DNA from: Bacteroidota bacterium
Lineage (GTDB): Bacteria > Bacteroidota > Ignavibacteria > UBA10030
Assembly: GCA_026416125.1 (NCBI GenBank)
Contig: JAOAFT010000004.1
Coordinates: 1-64,000 of the forward strand
DNA length: 64,000 nucleotides
Reading direction: 5' to 3'
In this document: positions 62,039 through 64,000 of the stretch, piece by piece
Layout of the letters: each line of letters opens with the position of its first letter
Position numbering within the stretch: position 1 is the stretch's first letter
Translations under genes and position numbers: made by a program
Notes under the pieces: generated by a model
Seen by the model: the letters and a program-made list of their open reading frames with translations, nothing else
What the model was told of the DNA's origin: nothing
The model's database searches: none

Positions 62039-63007
62039 ATGAATGCATATCCAGTTGTTTTAGGAGTCGATATCGGTGGGACGTACACGAAACTCGGCTA
62101 CGTAAATCGTGAAGGTAAGGTTCTCGTACACACTTCTCTTCCAACCGAGGCTCAGAAACCCGCTGAGAAGTTTTTTACGCGTCTTGTAGGAGAAGCTGAA
62201 TCACTTCGTGCCTCACTCCCTCAGGCGTCTGTCCTTGTTGGTATTGGTATTGGAGCACCAAATGCGAACTACTACAGAGGAACCATTGAACAACCACCGA
62301 ATCTCAGTTGGAAATATGTGGATGTGGTTCAAACACTGCGACAGTGGTACGCAATACCGATTGCACTAACGAACGATGCAAACGCTGCAGCATTGGGAGA
62401 AATGCTCTTTGGTACAGCGCAAGGTATGAAACATTTCATTGAAATAACGCTTGGTACTGGACTTGGCAGTGGTATTGTTGTCAACGGGGATCTTCTGTAC
62501 GGACATGATGGTTTTGCAGGAGAACTTGGTCACACTGTCGTTGATCCAGAAGGTCGAATGTGTGGGTGTGGAAAGAAAGGATGTCTCGAACAGTACGTAT
62601 CTGCAACAGGGATTAAGCGAACTACAGAGGAACTCCTCTGTTCATGGACAGCACCGAGCCTTCTACGTTCAATACCGATCCATCAATTGACATCGAAGGA
62701 TGTCTTTGAAGCGGCGTGCCGTGGCGATGAGCTCGCAAAAGAGGTGTTTGAACGTACAGGAAAATACCTTGGTATAAAACTCGCGGATGCTATTGCCCAT
62801 ACGAGTCCGGAAGCAATTATATTATTTGGAGGGGTAGCAGAAGCGGGGGTGCTTCTCTTCGAACCGACAAGGCGATGGATGGAAGCATACCTCTTCCCTG
62901 TGTTTAGAAACAAAGTTCAACTCCTACCATCGAAACTACCCTCAGGAACTGCTGCAATTCTTGGTGCAGCAGCGCTCATATGGAAAGAACTAGAAAAACA
63001 ACAGTGA
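62039..63007 (+). CDS. ROK family sugar kinase (glucokinase-like)
   Basis: A kinase of about 322 residues in the ROK family. The ATP-binding VVLGVDIGGTYTKLGYVNREG and IALTNDANAAALGEMLFGTAQG contain the catalytic Asp in the NDANAA segment. The zinc-binding motif CGCGKKGCLEQYVS is complete. Substrate may be glucose or an amino sugar. ATG at 62039 follows GGAG by six bases; a GTG at 62018 lacks a ribosome site. Confidence 0.92.
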   Translation: MNAYPVVLGVDIGGTYTKLGYVNREGKVLVHTSLPTEAQKPAEKFFTRLVGEAESLRASLPQASVLVGIGIGAPNANYYRGTIEQPPNLSWKYVDVVQTLRQWYAIPIALTNDANAAALGEMLFGTAQGMKHFIEITLGTGLGSGIVVNGDLLYGHDGFAGELGHTVVDPEGRMCGCGKKGCLEQYVSATGIKRTTEELLCSWTAPSLLRSIPIHQLTSKDVFEAACRGDELAKEVFERTGKYLGIKLADAIAHTSPEAIILFGGVAEAGVLLFEPTRRWMEAYLFPVFRNKVQLLPSKLPSGTAAILGAAALIWKELEKQQ

Positions 63008-63117
63008 TAGTAAACAAAAGAGCATTTGCGATAGAGGAAAAATCCTCTTAAGAACTGATGACCGGTTTGTTTATTTTGTAATGTAGTAATGTAAAAATTG
63101 GAAAGGAGTATACGAAG

Positions 63118-64000
63118 ATGGTTCTTAGTGCAAAACTAAGGAATGTAGTTATGCTGAGGTTGGTTAGTTTTGTCACTGTTGTTCTTGTTTTAAGTGTATT
63201 TCTTGGTACGGTGGTGCTCGAGGGACGTCAAGGAAAAACACCGCGCTATCGTTTGTGGTATCGGCACCATGCAACCGATTGGGAGAACGAAGCACTCCCA
63301 GTAGGAAATGGTCGCTTGGGTGCAATGGTGTTTGGGAATCCGACTGTTGAGCAAATTCAATTGAACGAAGAATCACTCTGGGCAGGATCGAAGATCGACA
63401 ACAATAATCCGAATGCATTGAAATACTTACCAGACATTCGTCGTCTCCTCCTCAACGATAGTGTTGCGGAAGCCTATACACTCGCAGAGAAGTACTTGTC
63501 TGGTATTCCTGGTAAACTTCGTTCGTATCAGGTGTTGTGCAACCTCTATGTTACATTCCTCGACACTGCAAAGGAGGTAACAAGGTATTACCGCGAACTC
63601 GATCTTGAAACTGGTATTGCACGGACCACATTCACACGAAATGGGAAAATTATTGACTGCGAAATCTTTGCTTCGGCTCCGGATAATGTGATTGTGCTCT
63701 CTTTCCGATCGAGTGCCCGAGGTGGGTTGGATATGGATATGACCTTGGAGCGAAAACAGGATGCAACGATCAGTGTTGAGAACAACGCGATTTCGTTACA
63801 TGGACAAATTATCGATAAAGATGACCCACAAAGAGGTCCCGGTGGTGCACACATGCGGTTCTATGCGCAAGTGCAACCGCTCATTCACAATGGGACACTT
63901 AGGGGGGAGAATACGAAATTGATGTTTCGCAATGGTACTGAACTGGTTCTCCTTATCAATGCTGCAACAGATTATACAATAGATAGTTTGAATTTTTCAC
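63118..64000 (+). CDS. Glycoside hydrolase family 95-like protein, 3' end outside the window
   Basis: The first 294 codons of a large exported glycosidase. A hydrophobic segment (VVMLRLVSFVTVVLVLSVFLGTVVL) is a signal peptide or anchor. The GH95 start follows with WYRHHATDWENEALPVGNGRLGAMVFGNPTVEQIQLNEESLWAG. GH95 enzymes are alpha-L-fucosidases or alpha-L-galactosidases; the acid residues lie beyond the edge, so the specificity cannot be judged. GGAAAGGAG precedes the ATG. It fits the pectin/xylan-degrading genes at 34-39 kb. Confidence 0.88.
   Translation, partial: MVLSAKLRNVVMLRLVSFVTVVLVLSVFLGTVVLEGRQGKTPRYRLWYRHHATDWENEALPVGNGRLGAMVFGNPTVEQIQLNEESLWAGSKIDNNNPNALKYLPDIRRLLLNDSVAEAYTLAEKYLSGIPGKLRSYQVLCNLYVTFLDTAKEVTRYYRELDLETGIARTTFTRNGKIIDCEIFASAPDNVIVLSFRSSARGGLDMDMTLERKQDATISVENNAISLHGQIIDKDDPQRGPGGAHMRFYAQVQPLIHNGTLRGENTKLMFRNGTELVLLINAATDYTIDSLNFS

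Noticed and set aside
63033-63048. AGAGGA/TCCTCT hairpin after the ROK kinase as a terminator
   Set aside because: The stem is only six base pairs and no T-run follows.

Overview
The window looks like the replication-origin region of a chromosome from the Ignavibacteria/Chlorobi side of the FCB (Bacteroidota-related) group. The pointers are a DUF5683 protein, three secreted proteins ending in a type IX secretion (T9SS) sorting domain with the YPNPFNP / ILGREVATLVN / SGVYF pattern, and the order rpmH-rnpA-yidD-yidC-mnmE-mnmG-rsmG beside dnaA. The base composition is moderately AT-rich. Readable promoters are of the TTGnnn-17-TAnnnT kind, not the Bacteroidia TTTG/TAnnTTTG kind. The group assignment is an inference. 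No rRNA, tRNA, CRISPR array or insertion sequence was seen.

Layout. 0-3.8 kb: parA-parB-ridA-DUF5683 on the plus strand, facing a TIGR01777 epimerase. 3.9-10.1 kb (minus): rpsT with its terminator, a secreted Asp-box protein, then a nitrogen block (amt, glnB, second amt, and an outer-membrane barrel at the 3' end) preceded by a leader that can fold into several hairpins. 10.2-15.7 kb (minus): mgtE, an unknown conserved protein, a class I amidotransferase and glnD, tightly coupled. 15.8-24.3 kb (minus): mnmE-mnmG-rsmG-murQ-DUF2461 and rpmH-rnpA-yidD-yidC, with two parS sites flanking mnmG. 24.3-26.6 kb: origin, with DnaA boxes on both sides of dnaA. 26.6-34 kb (plus): dnaN, recF, a DciA-like gene, gyrB and gyrA. 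Most genes point away from the origin near it, as expected for leading-strand bias.

34-39 kb carries plant-polysaccharide functions: a secreted pectate lyase, a secreted cupin and a glucuronoyl-esterase-like protein. A GH95 glycosidase is cut by the right edge at 63-64 kb. 39-46 kb: folD, ymdB, an SDR, purA, a sensor kinase and an M28 peptidase. At 45.7-46.9 kb lies a scar of a type I restriction-modification system: the N-terminal part of hsdR joined to the C-terminal part of hsdM. 47-55.8 kb: two small membrane proteins, an atypical receiver/HisKA protein, guaB, an aminopeptidase, a glycosyltransferase, purD and suhB. 56-63 kb: a Nif3-family gene preceded by a possible leaderless micro-ORF and a strong terminator, then a zinc-ribbon protein, rnhA, RNase P RNA, recJ, ruvC, ruvA and a ROK kinase.

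The most interesting items are the structured leader and porin-containing ammonium operon, the parS sites separated from parAB by about 16 kb, the hsdR/hsdM deletion scar, the receiver protein lacking its phospho-acceptor, the micro-ORF/terminator unit before the Nif3 gene, a 13-bp stem enclosing a G-quadruplex motif, and a methionine at the quinolone-contact position of GyrA. No convincing wholly new multi-gene defence or mobile system was found.
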